DNA from: Quadrisphaera sp. RL12-1S
GTDB taxonomy: Bacteria; Actinomycetota; Actinomycetes; Actinomycetales; Quadrisphaeraceae
Length of the DNA: 64,000 nucleotides
Assembly (NCBI RefSeq): GCF_014270065.1
Contig: NZ_JACNME010000011.1
Coordinates: 1 to 64,000 of the forward strand
Reading direction: 5' to 3'
Of this stretch, positions 22,017 through 33,210 are shown in pieces (position 1 is the stretch's first letter; the number at the start of each line of letters is the position of its first letter). The notes under the pieces were generated by a model, which saw only the letters and a program-made list of their open reading frames with translations, did no database searches and was not told the DNA's origin. The position numbers and the translations under genes are program-made.

Positions 22017-24023
22017 TCAGCGCACGGGCAGCCAGACCCGCATGGGGCCCACCCCGCGGTTGGCCCACACCGCGTAGGGGATGGCGGTGAGCTCGACGTC
22101 CTCGCCCTGGTCCGGCTCGGGGGCGGTGGCGGGCAGCCAGGTGGCGGCCGCCCCCTCGTGGCCCGCCGAGCGCCCGCGGGGGTGGAGGACGACGACCCCG
22201 CCGAGGAGGTCGTCGCGGCGCTCCGCGCCCACCGGCGCGCTCGCGTCGACCACGACGTCGTCCACGAGGACCCCGTCGGGCTGGTCGACCTGCTCGAGGG
22301 CGTAGACGAGCGGACCGCGCTCCAGGGCGACGGCGCCGCGGGCGTCGTCCACGCGGCGGTCGGCGCGGGAGAGCCGCACGTCGAGCGGCAGGTCGAGCTG
22401 GAGGACGTCGCCCGCGGCCCAGGCCCGGGTCACGCGCAGGTAGCTGCCGGGCTGCGGGGCGAGCTCGTCGTCCCCGACGCGGGCGGTGGCGCCGGCGGCC
22501 CACGCGGGGACGCGGACCGACAGGGTCCACTCAGCGCCGTCAGCGGGCTCGCCCTGGCCGACCTCCTCCACGCGCACGCGGACGCCGCCGTCCCACGGGT
22601 ACCCCGTCTCCACGGCGAGGCGCACAGCTCCCACGCCGTCGACCTCCGCGGTCAGCGAGCTCGGGGCGAACAGGTGCAGCTGGACGCCCGCGGTGCCGTC
22701 GACGGCGCCCGTGGTGGCGAGGTACCCGTCGAGGCTGGAGAGCGTCCGCATGATGTTGGGCGGGCAGCAGGCGCAGTCGAACCAGCCGCGACGGCCGTGG
22801 GCGGGGCTGCGGTTCTCGAACGGGTGCGAGGAGTCCCGGAACTGCAGCGGGTTGACGTAGAAGTACTCGTCGCCGGACAGGGAGACGCCCGCCGGGAACC
22901 CGTTGTGGAGCATCCGCTCGGCGGCGTCGGCGTACCGGGCCTCACCCGTGGCCAGGAGCATCCGCCAGGCCCACTGGACCCCGCCGATGGCCGCGCAGGT
23001 CTCGGCGTAGGCGCGGTCGCTGGGCAGCTCGTACGGGTCTCCGAAGGCCTCCCAGTCCCAGCGCGACCCGAGACCGCCGGTGATGTACGTCTTCGTGGCC
23101 CACATGTGGGCGAACTGGCGCTCCAGGGCCGCGAGCAGCTCGGCGTCCCCGGTCTCCGCCGCCACGTCCGCAGCCCCGGCCGTGAGGTAGACCGCGCGCA
23201 CCGCGTGGCCCTCCACCGTGGTGGCCTCGCGCACCCGGACCCGGTCGGAGAAGTAGGTGCTCTCCTTGCCGTGCCCCTCGATGATCCCGGTGCCCCGCGC
23301 CTCGACCATCCACCGCGCCAGCTCCAGGTAGCGCCGCTCGCCGGTCTCGCGGAAGAGCTCCACCAGGCCCATCTCGACCACCGGGTGGCCGTCTATGTCA
23401 CGCACCTGGCCCTCGCCGTCCCCGAAGGTGGCGTCGAGGTGGTCGGCGAGCTTCACGGCGACGTCGAGGAGGCCGCGCTCCCCCGTGGCGCGGACGACGG
23501 CGACGGCGGCCTGGAACAGGTGGCCCGCGCAGTACATCTCGTGGCTCCACGGCAGCTCCGCGTAGCGGCCGCGCCTCATGAGCGAGCCGTCCTGCTCCTG
23601 GACCACGGAGTCGAGGTAGCCGTCCTCGGCCTGGGCGGCGGCCACGACGGCGGTGAGCTCGCGGATCCAGCCGAGCAGCTGCTCGCTGGGCTCGCGCCCG
23701 TGCTCCCACGCCGCCGCCTCGAGCCACTTGTAGACGTCGGAGTCCATGAAGATCGGACCGGTGACCCGCGCGCCCTCGGGGGCGGTGCCCGCCGCGATCC
23801 GCAGGTTGGTGAGGTTGCCGGCGCTCTCCAGCCGCTCACGGCCGGAGGGGATCGCGTTGTCGCGGTTGGCGCGCTGGCGGTCGGCCCAGTAGCCGCCGGT
23901 GATGCGCGCGGCGCCGGGGGCCACGGGCTGCAGGGGCGTGGCGCCCGGGGTGGGACGCGCCGGCCCGGCGGTCGTCACCGCGCGGGTGGGGGCGGTGGTC
24001 GAGGCAGTGGTCGTGGTGGCCAC
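22017..24023 (-). CDS. Glycoside hydrolase family 127 beta-L-arabinofuranosidase
   Basis: 668 residues, full length for GH127 (HypBA1 of Bifidobacterium is 658). Releases L-arabinofuranose from plant hydroxyproline-linked arabinans. The Zn-dependent Cys catalysis site is complete: Glu325, Glu341 and Cys343 in AYAETCAAIG, and Cys419-Cys420 in CACCPPN, equivalent to HypBA1 Glu322, Glu338, Cys340, Cys417 and Cys418. No signal peptide, so it acts on imported oligosaccharides. AAGGA ribosome site before GTG 24023. Divergent from a LacI regulator with a candidate operator between. Confidence 0.92.
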   Translation of the reverse strand: MATTTTASTTAPTRAVTTAGPARPTPGATPLQPVAPGAARITGGYWADRQRANRDNAIPSGRERLESAGNLTNLRIAAGTAPEGARVTGPIFMDSDVYKWLEAAAWEHGREPSEQLLGWIRELTAVVAAAQAEDGYLDSVVQEQDGSLMRRGRYAELPWSHEMYCAGHLFQAAVAVVRATGERGLLDVAVKLADHLDATFGDGEGQVRDIDGHPVVEMGLVELFRETGERRYLELARWMVEARGTGIIEGHGKESTYFSDRVRVREATTVEGHAVRAVYLTAGAADVAAETGDAELLAALERQFAHMWATKTYITGGLGSRWDWEAFGDPYELPSDRAYAETCAAIGGVQWAWRMLLATGEARYADAAERMLHNGFPAGVSLSGDEYFYVNPLQFRDSSHPFENRSPAHGRRGWFDCACCPPNIMRTLSSLDGYLATTGAVDGTAGVQLHLFAPSSLTAEVDGVGAVRLAVETGYPWDGGVRVRVEEVGQGEPADGAEWTLSVRVPAWAAGATARVGDDELAPQPGSYLRVTRAWAAGDVLQLDLPLDVRLSRADRRVDDARGAVALERGPLVYALEQVDQPDGVLVDDVVVDASAPVGAERRDDLLGGVVVLHPRGRSAGHEGAAATWLPATAPEPDQGEDVELTAIPYAVWANRGVGPMRVWLPVR

Positions 24024-24057
24024 GCGGATCCTTCTCTCGCAGCGTTGCGGAACAGCC

Positions 24058-24071
24058 GGAACACGTTTTCT
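24058..24071. promoter_or_regulatory. Candidate LacI-family operator
   Basis: GGAACACGTTTTCT, an imperfect palindrome centred on ACGT (five of seven symmetric pairs), the shape expected for LacI-family sites. It lies in the 196-base region between the divergent GH127 and lacI genes. A related GGAAAACCCGGAACG sequence occurs about 90 bases further right. Confidence 0.4.
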
Positions 24072-24219
24072 CAACCGTAGTCACCGCTCCGCGGCAGGAC
24101 AACCCCGCGCCGGTGATCCCTTGCGCGGTACTCTCGGCCCCCGGCGGCGCCGGGGACGGAAAACCCGGAACGCTGTTGCTGGGTGCAGTGGGGCGCAGCT
24201 GAGCGGACGGGAGGGCGCG

Positions 24220-25245
24220 ATGACGGGCAGGGCCGTCCCGCGGCGAGCGGTGCCGCGCATCGTGGACGTCGCCGCGCTGGCCGGAGTCTCCCCCGGCACC
24301 GCGTCCAAGGCCCTCAACGGCACCGGGCAGCTGCGCGCGGGGACCGTGGAGCGGGTCCGCCGCGCCGCCGACCAGCTCGGCTTCACCCCCGACGGCGTGG
24401 GGAGGGCCCTGTCGTCGGGGCGCAGCTTCACCGTGGGCCTGGTCACCACCGACAGCTTCGGGCGGTTCACCATCCCCGTGCTCCAGGGCGCGGAGGACGC
24501 CCTCGGCGCCGGTGACATGGCCGTGCTCCTGTGCGACACCCGCGACGACGCGCTGCGCGAGAAGCACCTGCTGCGGATGCTCGTGAGCCGCCGGGTGGAC
24601 GGGATCATCGTCACCGGCCGGCGCACCGACCCCCGCCCGCCCGTGGACCTGGGCGGCGCCCCGCCCGGGGCGGTGCCCGTGGTCTACGCCTTCCAGCCCT
24701 CGGCGCGCGCGGGCGACACCAGCGTGGTGGTCGACGACGCGGCCGGCGCCGCCGACGCCGCCCGGCACCTGCTCGACCTCGGCCGGCGGCGCGTGGGCCA
24801 CGTCACCGGGTGGCAGGAGCACCACAGCGCGCGGGCCCGCGCCGAAGCGGTGGCGGCGGAGCTCGGAGACGCAGCCGCCGGCGAGCCGCTCTTCGGCGCC
24901 TGGAGCGAGCAGTGGGGGCGCCAGGCCGTGGACGTCCTGCTGCGCCGCCACGCCGACCTCGACGCCGTCAGCTGCGGCAGCGACCAGATCGCCCGCGGGG
25001 TCTGCGACCGGCTGCGCGAGCTCGGCCGCTCGGTGCCCGAGGACGTCGCCGTCACGGGCGTGGACGACTGGGACGTCATGGCGCTGGCCTCGCGCCCGCC
25101 CCTGACCACGGTGGACCTGCGCCTGGCCGAGGTGGGCCGGCGGTCCGCCCAGCTGCTGCTCGACGCCGTGGACGGCCGGGAGGTGCCGTCGCGCACCGTG
25201 CTGCCCGCCCAGCTGGTGCTGCGCGCCTCGACCCTGGGCAGCTGA
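24220..25245 (+). CDS. LacI-family transcriptional regulator
   Basis: 341 residues. N-terminal LacI HTH with hinge: IVDVAALAGVSPGTASKALN and a long second helix; then a periplasmic-binding-protein-like effector domain with VGLVTTDSFGRFTIPVLQG, VDGIIVTGRR, DDAAGAADAARHL and VTGVDDWDVM. Probably senses a sugar and represses the divergent GH127 gene, and perhaps the ThuAB group. GGGAGG ribosome site before ATG 24220. Confidence 0.92.
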   Translation: MTGRAVPRRAVPRIVDVAALAGVSPGTASKALNGTGQLRAGTVERVRRAADQLGFTPDGVGRALSSGRSFTVGLVTTDSFGRFTIPVLQGAEDALGAGDMAVLLCDTRDDALREKHLLRMLVSRRVDGIIVTGRRTDPRPPVDLGGAPPGAVPVVYAFQPSARAGDTSVVVDDAAGAADAARHLLDLGRRRVGHVTGWQEHHSARARAEAVAAELGDAAAGEPLFGAWSEQWGRQAVDVLLRRHADLDAVSCGSDQIARGVCDRLRELGRSVPEDVAVTGVDDWDVMALASRPPLTTVDLRLAEVGRRSAQLLLDAVDGREVPSRTVLPAQLVLRASTLGS

Positions 25246-25267
25246 CCGACCGGCTCCCCGGGGACCG

Positions 25268-25966
25268 TCAGACCAGCGCCAGCCAGCTGGACCAGAAGGC
25301 CTGCGCCACGAGGACGACGACGGCGAGGTAGCTCAGCACCACGGCCACGAGCCGGTACTCGGCCAGCGTCGCGGCGGCGCGGCGCAGACCCGCGGGCACC
25401 GGGACGACCCCGCGGTCCAGGCTGTCCGCCGTCGTGGTCCAGAACATCGGGATGACCACCGCCCACACCACCATGCAGTAGGGGCACAGGGCCTTGATCT
25501 CGTACAGGCTCTGCGTGATCAGCCAGCTGATGAAGACCAGCCCCAGCGTGATGCCCACCTGCCAGCCCGCCCGCACCCACCGGGGCAGGCCCACGCCGGA
25601 CAGCAGCAGCACCCCGAGGGTGGTGGCGATGGCGAACGCGGCGATGCCGAGCAGCGGGTTGGGGAACCCGAACAGCGCCGCCTGCGGCTGCGACATCACC
25701 GACCCGCAGGAGATGAAGGGGTTGACGTCGCACGAGGGCTTGTAGGCGGGGTTCGCCGCCAGCTTGAACCGCTCGACGGTCAGGGTGAAGGCGGCGAGGA
25801 AGCCGATGGCCCCACCGGCGGTGAGCAGGAGCCCGAGGCGCCGCGGGGAGACCGGGTCCGCCGAGAGGTGCCCCTGAGCAGCGCGGACGTCCTCGCCGTC
25901 GTCGTCCCGGGAGGACGGTGACGACGCCCGGGGGGCGGGCGGCCGCACACCGCTGCGCGTGCTCAT
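25268..25966 (-). CDS. VKOR family quinone-linked thiol oxidoreductase
   Basis: 232 residues, membrane protein with about five helices. The vitamin K epoxide reductase domain has the redox CPYC pair (KALCPYCMVVW) and the loop Cys pair in SCDVNPFISCGSVM. In actinobacteria VKOR reoxidises a DsbA-like partner, passing electrons to menaquinone. Its ATG overlaps the stop of the upstream DsbA-like gene by one base, giving a two-gene disulfide-bond operon. Confidence 0.93.
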   Translation of the reverse strand: MSTRSGVRPPAPRASSPSSRDDDGEDVRAAQGHLSADPVSPRRLGLLLTAGGAIGFLAAFTLTVERFKLAANPAYKPSCDVNPFISCGSVMSQPQAALFGFPNPLLGIAAFAIATTLGVLLLSGVGLPRWVRAGWQVGITLGLVFISWLITQSLYEIKALCPYCMVVWAVVIPMFWTTTADSLDRGVVPVPAGLRRAAATLAEYRLVAVVLSYLAVVVLVAQAFWSSWLALV

Positions 25967-26742
25967 CAGCCAGCGATCCCGAGGGCGGTGGCGATCTCCT
26001 GCTGGGTGGGGGCCCCCTGGCCGCTGGCGCCGGTGAGGGGCTTGCCGTCGACGAAGACCGTGGGGGTGCCCTTGACCTTCGGGCCGTCACCGCTCTGGGC
26101 CATGGCCGCCTGCGTGGTCTGCTTGACGAAGCCCTCGTAGGTGCCGTCGGCGATGCACGAGGAGACGTTCTTGGCCCCCGCCTGCTCGGCGATGCCGATG
26201 AGCTTGTTGTCGGTCAGCCCGTTGCCGTTCTCCTCCGGCTGCTGCTGGTACATCGCCGTGTTGTAGGCGAAGAAGTCGAAGCCCTGCTGCCCCACCACGC
26301 AGAAGGCCGCGTTGGCGGCGCGTGTGGAGTAGCGGTTGCCGTTGGACATCTGGTCCAGGAAGGAGATCGGCCGGTACTCGATCTTGAGCGTCCCGGCCTT
26401 GGCCTGCTGGTCCAGCCACGGCCCCACGGTCGGCTCGTACGCCTTGCAGACCGGGCACTGGTAGTCCTCGAAGAGCGTCACGGTGTGCGGCGCCGAGGCG
26501 CTCCCGACGATGATGCCGCCGTCGGACGTGACCCCGGCCGGGGCGGCAGCCGGCTCTCCGCCGCCGGCGCGGCTGATCCCGAAGGCCACCGCGCCGATGA
26601 CCAGCACCAGCGCGACGGCCGCGGCGGAGATGGCCAGCACGCGGTTGCGCCGCTGCTTGCGCGCCTGCGCCTCCCGCATCTGGCGGGCCTTCTCGCGCGC
26701 GGCGTCGCGGCGGGCGTCCTTGGTGGTGGGCCGGTCGGGCAC
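25966..26742 (-). CDS. DsbA-like membrane-anchored thioredoxin-fold oxidase
   Basis: 258 residues. A Lys/Arg-rich N-terminus, one membrane anchor (VLAISAAAVALVLVIGAVAF) and an extracytoplasmic DsbA-like domain with active site QCPVCKAYEP and cis-Pro KGTPTVFVDG. Introduces disulfide bonds in exported proteins; VKOR downstream is the expected electron acceptor. GGAGGAAG ribosome site before GTG 26742. Confidence 0.93.
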   Translation of the reverse strand: MPDRPTTKDARRDAAREKARQMREAQARKQRRNRVLAISAAAVALVLVIGAVAFGISRAGGGEPAAAPAGVTSDGGIIVGSASAPHTVTLFEDYQCPVCKAYEPTVGPWLDQQAKAGTLKIEYRPISFLDQMSNGNRYSTRAANAAFCVVGQQGFDFFAYNTAMYQQQPEENGNGLTDNKLIGIAEQAGAKNVSSCIADGTYEGFVKQTTQAAMAQSGDGPKVKGTPTVFVDGKPLTGASGQGAPTQQEIATALGIAG

Positions 26743-26811
26743 GGGGCTTCCTCCAGGGTGTCCGGTCAGCCCACAGGGTACGTGCGCCGCCTGGGAGGTC
26801 CCTGGAACGCG

Positions 26812-28806
26812 TCAGCCGAGTCCGGGCGGCGCGGTGGTGAGGGGGGTCCAGTCGGGCGCACCGCCGCTGTTCACCACCACGATCACGCAGGCCAGGAGCA
26901 CCAGCGCGAGCACCGCGACGGCCACCAGGCTGCCCGTGCGGCGCGGCAGCGCACCGCGCACCGCCGTGCGCGAGCCGCGGCGCACCGTGCGGCTGCCCGG
27001 CCCCCACCAGGCGGTGACCGTCCCGACCGCGACCGCCGCCGCCAGCGGCAGCGCCTGCCCGGGCACCGGGGTGCTCTGCGGGGCGATGGCCCAGCCGACC
27101 AGGAAGGCCGTGCTCACCGCCATCGCGGCGGGCAGCAGGAGCGCGGGGACCGAGGTCAGCACGGCCAGCACCAGCTGACCGGGCAGGGCCAGGGCCACCA
27201 CGGCCCCGTCCGTGCGGCGCGGGCCCCTCTCGTAGCGGCGCCGGACCGTCGCCGCCACGGCCCGGTCCACGGTGCGCGCCAGGACGACGGCGCAGGCGAC
27301 CGCGACGGCCGCCACCAGCGGCGCGACGGCGCCCAGGGCCGCGGCCACGAGCAGCAGCAGGAGCAGCACCGCCCCCGTGGCCGGACGCCCGGGCTCGGCG
27401 CCCTCCCCGATGGGCGCGTACGGGGACTCCGGCGGTGCGGGCTCCGGCCGCTCGTACCCCCGCGGCGGCTCGTAGGCCTCGGTCGGGAGCGGGCGGGCCC
27501 CCGCGCGCTCGGCGTCGTCGTCGTGGAGGACGGCCGGGGAGCGGTGCGGTCCACCCGGGACCGCGCGGTGGGCGCCGTCGTACCCGGGACCGGGGTCGCG
27601 GGGCGCCACGGCCGGCGGCGGGACGACCTGGGTCTGGTCGAGCGAGGCGTCCGACGGCAGCACGCGCGTGCTGTCGGGCTGGCGCGCCCCCACCACCTCG
27701 GTCGGTGCGGCGGGCGCGAGCCCGCGGGCGGGGGGCTCGGGCCACGGGACGGGCGCCGCCTCCGGCGGGGCACCCCGCAGCGGCGGTGCGGACTCCGGCA
27801 TGACGCTGGTCTCGGGCAGCACCGTCGACGCCACCGCCGCGGGGGCGGCGGGGGCTGGCGGCGCGGCGGCGACGGCCGCCGTGGGCGCCGCGCTGGAGCC
27901 GGTGCGCACCGGCGGCCAGGTGCCCGCCCCGGGGTCCAGGAGCCCCTGCACGGCCTGGCGCAGGCGGCGCGGGGCCGGCCGGAGGGCGGGCTCGGGCGAG
28001 AGGGCCGACCGCAGGAGGTCCACCAGCGGCGCCGGGGTCCCCGTGAGGTCGGCGACGCCGCGCCGGACCCGGGAGAGCACCGCCTCGGAGGGCCCCGTGC
28101 CGAAGGGCGGTCGCCCCGTCGCGGCGAAGGCGAGGGTCGCCGCCCAGCCCCACCAGTCGCCGGAGGAGGTCGGGGCGGCGCCGTCGAGCACCTCCGGGGC
28201 CAGGTAGCCGGGGGTCCCCATGACGAGGCCGGCGCTGGTCAGGCGGACGTCGTCGGCGACCTGGGCGATGCCGAAGTCGATGACCACGGGGTCCCCGTCC
28301 GCCACCAGGACGTTGCCCGGCTTGAGGTCGCGGTGCACCACGCCCGCGTGGTGGATGGCCGCGAGCGCGTCCCCCAGGCCCAGGCCGAGGCGCCCGAGGG
28401 CTGCCGGCCCCAGCGGGCCCTCCCGCTCCACGAGCACGTCGAGCGGCGGCGCGGGGACGAACTCGGTGACCACGTAGGGCTGGTCGGCCTCCGGGTCCGC
28501 GTCGAGCACCTCCGCGACGCGCGGGGAGCGCACCCGCTGGAGCGCGTCGACCTCGCGGGCCAGCCGGCTGCGGGCCGAGGGGTCCGCCGCCACGTGCGGG
28601 CGCAGCACCTTGATGGCGACGGCGCGGCCGGCGGGGTCGAGCCCGAGGTGGACCACCCCCATGCCGCCGCCGCCGATCACCTGCAGGAGGCGGTAGGGCC
28701 CGAGCCGCCCGATGACGGACGGCGTGGCCGGGCCCTGGGCCGCTGGGCCGGGCGCGCGGGACCCGGCGCCGTCGCGCGCGCCGAGCCCCGAGGTCCTGGC
28801 GTCCAC
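26812..28806 (-). CDS. Membrane Ser/Thr protein kinase (PknB type)
   Basis: 664 residues. Kinase domain near residues 30-295: GGGGMGVVHLG, VAIKVLRPH (ATP lysine), VVHRDLKPGNVLV (catalytic), IDFGIAQV (DFG), GTPGYLAPEV. A long Pro/Ala-rich disordered linker follows, with several Thr-rich TQVV-type segments that could be phosphosites, then a cluster of hydrophobic helices near the C-terminus. No PASTA repeats, so ligand input is unknown. Start GTG 28806 lies six bases after TACCGT. It adjoins no partner phosphatase. Confidence 0.9.
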   Translation of the reverse strand: MDARTSGLGARDGAGSRAPGPAAQGPATPSVIGRLGPYRLLQVIGGGGMGVVHLGLDPAGRAVAIKVLRPHVAADPSARSRLAREVDALQRVRSPRVAEVLDADPEADQPYVVTEFVPAPPLDVLVEREGPLGPAALGRLGLGLGDALAAIHHAGVVHRDLKPGNVLVADGDPVVIDFGIAQVADDVRLTSAGLVMGTPGYLAPEVLDGAAPTSSGDWWGWAATLAFAATGRPPFGTGPSEAVLSRVRRGVADLTGTPAPLVDLLRSALSPEPALRPAPRRLRQAVQGLLDPGAGTWPPVRTGSSAAPTAAVAAAPPAPAAPAAVASTVLPETSVMPESAPPLRGAPPEAAPVPWPEPPARGLAPAAPTEVVGARQPDSTRVLPSDASLDQTQVVPPPAVAPRDPGPGYDGAHRAVPGGPHRSPAVLHDDDAERAGARPLPTEAYEPPRGYERPEPAPPESPYAPIGEGAEPGRPATGAVLLLLLLVAAALGAVAPLVAAVAVACAVVLARTVDRAVAATVRRRYERGPRRTDGAVVALALPGQLVLAVLTSVPALLLPAAMAVSTAFLVGWAIAPQSTPVPGQALPLAAAVAVGTVTAWWGPGSRTVRRGSRTAVRGALPRRTGSLVAVAVLALVLLACVIVVVNSGGAPDWTPLTTAPPGLG

Positions 28807-28951
28807 CCCGCCACGGTACGCGGAGCCGGTGCCGCGCGCCCTCGTGGCGCGTCGGGGCGGGAGTCGCGGGGCGGACGACGCCCGCCTAGGGTCGGGGCCG
28901 AGCCGACCCGGGGTCGGCGCAGCTGTCGGACGAGCGGGGAGTTGACGCCGG

Positions 28952-30418
28952 GTGCCGCAGGGCGTGGGCGAGTACGACTTCGTGGTGGTGGCCAACCGCC
29001 TCCCCGTCGACCGGGTGGTCGCCGAGGACGGCAGCACCACCTGGCGCACCTCCCCCGGCGGGCTGGTGACCGCGCTGGAGCCCGTGATGCGGCGCGCCGA
29101 CGGCGCGTGGGTCGGGTGGAGCGGTGACGCGGGCGAGGCCCCGGAGCCCTTCGACGGCGAGGACATGCGGCTCGTGCCGGTCCCGCTGTCCGAGGAGGAG
29201 GTCGCGACCTACTACGAGGGCTTCTCCAACGACACCCTGTGGCCGCTCTACCACGACGTCATCGCCGTCCCCACCTACCACCGCGCCTGGTGGGACGCCT
29301 ACGTGAAGGTCAACCGCCGGTTCGCCGAGGCCGCCGCCGGCCAGGCCGCCCGCGGGGCGACGGTGTGGGTCCAGGACTACCAGCTGCAGCTGGTGCCCGC
29401 GGTGCTGCGCGAGCTGCGCCCCGACCTGCGCATCGGCTTCTTCAACCACATCCCGTTCCCGCCCTACGAGCTCTTCGCGCAGATGCCGTGGCGCCGCCAG
29501 GTGGTCGAGGGTCTGCTCGGCGCCGACCTCGTGGGCTTCCAGCGCCAGTCGGACGCCAACAACTTCCTGCGGGTCTGCCGGCGGCTGCTCGGCATCGACA
29601 GCAGGCGCCACCGGCTCACCGTGCGCGACGAGGAGGGCGCCGAGCGGCTGGTCCACGCCGCGGCGTTCCCCATCTCCATCGACACGCCCGCCTTCGAGGA
29701 GCTGGCGGCCCGACCGGCGGTGCAGTCGCGGGTGACCGAGGTGCGCTTCGAGCTGGGGGCCCCGCGCAAGCTGCTGCTGGGCGTCGACCGGCTCGACTAC
29801 ACCAAGGGGATCATGCACCGCCTCAAGGCCTACGGGGAGCTCCTGGACGACGGCGCCGTGGACCCCGAGGACACGGTGCTGGTGCAGGTGGCGACCCCGA
29901 GCCGGGAGCGCGTGGACAGCTACCGGCAGCTGCGCGACGAGATCGAGCTCGCGGTGGGGCGCATCAACGGCGAGCACGGCTCCATCGGGCGCGCCGCGGT
30001 GCACTACCTCCACCACAACCAGCCCCGCGAGGAGATGTCCGCGCTCTACCAGGCCGCCGACGTGATGCTCGTGACGGCGCTGCGCGACGGCATGAACCTC
30101 GTGGCGAAGGAGTACGCGGCCTCGCGGCTGGACGAGCGCGGCGTGCTGGTGCTCAGCGAGTTCACCGGGGCCGCCGACGAGCTGAGCGGTGCGCTGCTGG
30201 TCAACCCGCACGACATCTCGGGCCTCAAGCGCGCGGTGGCGGAGGCCCTCGCCATGCCCGACAAGGAGCAGACGCGGCGCATGCGGCAGCTGCGCCGCCG
30301 GGTCCGCCTCCACGACGTGACGCGGTGGGCGGAGGCCTTCCTGTCAGCCCTGGAGACCGGGCACGGCTCCGGGTCGGCCACCCCCGAGGCCGAGCAGGCC
30401 GCGGCGGGTGCCCCGTGA
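28952..30418 (+). CDS. otsA: Trehalose-6-phosphate synthase
   Basis: 488 residues, GT20. Makes trehalose-6-phosphate from UDP-glucose and glucose-6-phosphate. Seen: [61 protein letters not shown] and [13 protein letters not shown]. Shorter C-terminal tail rich in Gly/Ser. The stop overlaps otsB (GTGA), giving a coupled pair for osmo- and desiccation protection. Confidence 0.96.
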   Translation: MPQGVGEYDFVVVANRLPVDRVVAEDGSTTWRTSPGGLVTALEPVMRRADGAWVGWSGDAGEAPEPFDGEDMRLVPVPLSEEEVATYYEGFSNDTLWPLYHDVIAVPTYHRAWWDAYVKVNRRFAEAAAGQAARGATVWVQDYQLQLVPAVLRELRPDLRIGFFNHIPFPPYELFAQMPWRRQVVEGLLGADLVGFQRQSDANNFLRVCRRLLGIDSRRHRLTVRDEEGAERLVHAAAFPISIDTPAFEELAARPAVQSRVTEVRFELGAPRKLLLGVDRLDYTKGIMHRLKAYGELLDDGAVDPEDTVLVQVATPSRERVDSYRQLRDEIELAVGRINGEHGSIGRAAVHYLHHNQPREEMSALYQAADVMLVTALRDGMNLVAKEYAASRLDERGVLVLSEFTGAADELSGALLVNPHDISGLKRAVAEALAMPDKEQTRRMRQLRRRVRLHDVTRWAEAFLSALETGHGSGSATPEAEQAAAGAP

Positions 30419-31203
30419 GCGCGCTGCCGGACGGCCTGCGGGAGGCGGTGAGCGGCCTGGCCGCGGCACCGGCGGTGCTGCTGGCCTTCGACTTCGACGG
30501 GGTGCTCGCGCCGATCGTCGAGGAGCCCGGCTCCGCCCGGGCGCTGCCCGCCAGCGCCGAGGCGCTGGCGGCGCTGGCGGCGCTGGACGCCGCGGACCGC
30601 GTCCGCGTGGCGCTGGTCAGCGGTCGCGCGATGGACTCCCTGCGCGAGGTCAGCGGGCCCCCCGAGGGGGCGCTGCTGGTGGCGAGCCACGGCGCCGAGG
30701 GCGACGGCGTGCCCAGCGAGCTCGACGACGACCAGCGCGCGCTGCTGGGCCGCGTGGTGGACGCGGTCCACGCGGTGGTCGAGGCGCACCCGGGGACGTC
30801 CCTGGAGCTCAAGCCGGCCGGAGCCGTGCTGCACACGCGGTCGGCGGACCGCCGCGCCGCCGCCGAGGCGTCGCGGCAGGTCGAGGAGGGCCCCGGGTCC
30901 TGGGAGGGAGTGCGGTCCCTGCGCGGCAAGGAGGTCGTCGAGCTCAGCGTGGTGGAGGCCGACAAGGGCAGCGCGCTCACCGCCCTGCGCGACCGGCTCG
31001 CCGAGCGCTCCGGCGCACGGCCCGCGGTGCTCTACGCCGGTGACGACGTCACCGACGAGGACGCGTTCCGCGCCCTCGACCGCTCCGCCGGTGACGTCGG
31101 CGTCAAGGTGGGCGAGGGCGAGACGGCGGCGGAGTTCCGCGTGGGCACCCCCGAGGACGTCTCAGCCCTGCTCCAGCACCTTGTGAGCGTTCTCAGGGGC
31201 TGA
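30415..31203 (+). CDS. otsB: Trehalose-phosphatase
   Basis: 262 residues, HAD superfamily. Dephosphorylates trehalose-6-phosphate. Motif [10 protein letters not shown] (Asp nucleophile), [16 protein letters not shown] and motif [20 protein letters not shown] start overlaps the otsA stop. After this gene there is a 168-base gap to msiK. Confidence 0.95.
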   Translation: MSALPDGLREAVSGLAAAPAVLLAFDFDGVLAPIVEEPGSARALPASAEALAALAALDAADRVRVALVSGRAMDSLREVSGPPEGALLVASHGAEGDGVPSELDDDQRALLGRVVDAVHAVVEAHPGTSLELKPAGAVLHTRSADRRAAAEASRQVEEGPGSWEGVRSLRGKEVVELSVVEADKGSALTALRDRLAERSGARPAVLYAGDDVTDEDAFRALDRSAGDVGVKVGEGETAAEFRVGTPEDVSALLQHLVSVLRG

Positions 31204-31371
31204 GCCCGGGCCGCGGGGGTTCCGCGGGAGGGCGGTCTAGGGCAGTATGTGCCGCGGACACCGGCGTCCGACCTCGGTCGCCGGTAGCCCTTCGCACGGC
31301 CACAGACGGCCGGGCGGAGTCCCTCACTCGGATCGTCCGGCACGTTCCTGCCGGTGGGAGGACGCTTTCTC

Positions 31372-32445
<1,074 letters not shown>

Positions 32446-32484
32446 GCTCCGCTCGCAGAGCAGCTCAGCACCACCTGGTCCACC

Positions 32485-32520
32485 CCGAGGGGCGTCCCGC
32501 TGCGGCGGGGCGCCCCTCGG
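32485..32520. terminator. Bidirectional intrinsic-type terminator
   Basis: A 16-base stem starting CCGAGGGGCGTCCCGC and closing GCGGGGCGCCCCTCGG with a TGCG loop; one G-U-type mismatch. It sits between the convergent msiK and recR genes, the place where a shared terminator is expected. No T-tract, as common in high-GC actinobacteria. Confidence 0.8.
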
Positions 32521-32524
32521 CGCG

Positions 32525-33124
32525 TCACACGTCGAGGAGACGACGCCCCTCGAAGGCCCGGCCCAGCGTGACCTCGTCGGCGTACTCCAGGTCACCGCCC
32601 ACGGGAAGGCCCGAGGCGAGGCGCGTGACCCGCAGCCCCATCGGCTTGAGCATGCGGGCCAGGTAGGTGGCGGTGGCCTCGCCCTCGAGGTTGGGGTCGG
32701 TGGCCAGGATCACCTCGGTGACCTCGCCCGACGCCAGGCGCGCCAGCAGCTCGCGGACGCGCAGGTCGTCGGGGCCGACGCCCTCGATGGGGCTGATCGC
32801 GCCGCCGAGCACGTGGTAGCGACCGCGGAACTCCCGGGTGCGCTCGATCGCGACGACGTCCTTCGGCTCCTCCACGACGCACAGCACGGTGGGGTCGCGA
32901 CGCACGTCGAGGCAGATCCGGCACTGCTCCTCCTGCGCGACGTTCCCGCAGACCGAGCAGAACCTCACCCGGCGCTTGACCTCCGTCAGCGCCGAGACGA
33001 GCCGGGCCACCTCGTCCTCGTCAGCCGCGAGCAGGTGGAACGCCAGGCGCTGGGCGCTCTTGGGCCCCACCCCGGGCAGCCGCCCCAGCTCGTCGATGAG
33101 GTCCTGGACCGCGCCCTCGTACAC
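32525..33124 (-). CDS. recR: Recombination mediator RecR
   Basis: 199 residues, exactly the family length. Works with RecF/RecO to load RecA at gaps. N-terminal Hh[18 protein letters not shown], zinc finger [16 protein letters not shown], and a Toprim domain with [19 protein letters not shown]. Start GTG 33124 lies six bases after TAGGCT, so a leaderless promoter sits between dnaX and recR, in addition to any read-through from dnaX. Confidence 0.97.
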   Translation of the reverse strand: MYEGAVQDLIDELGRLPGVGPKSAQRLAFHLLAADEDEVARLVSALTEVKRRVRFCSVCGNVAQEEQCRICLDVRRDPTVLCVVEEPKDVVAIERTREFRGRYHVLGGAISPIEGVGPDDLRVRELLARLASGEVTEVILATDPNLEGEATATYLARMLKPMGLRVTRLASGLPVGGDLEYADEVTLGRAFEGRRLLDV

Positions 33125-33210
33125 GCGGCGAGCCTACGTGCCGCTGCCGACCACCCGGGCCACGACGCCCGTTCCCCGGGCCCTCGGTGGCGGGCCCGCC
33201 GGCCGGGGCC

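Noticed and set aside
26087-28153. Long minus-strand frame overlapping the kinase and DsbA genes in another phase.
   Set aside because: Composition is Arg/Gly/Pro-rich and the real genes in the other frame have full motifs.
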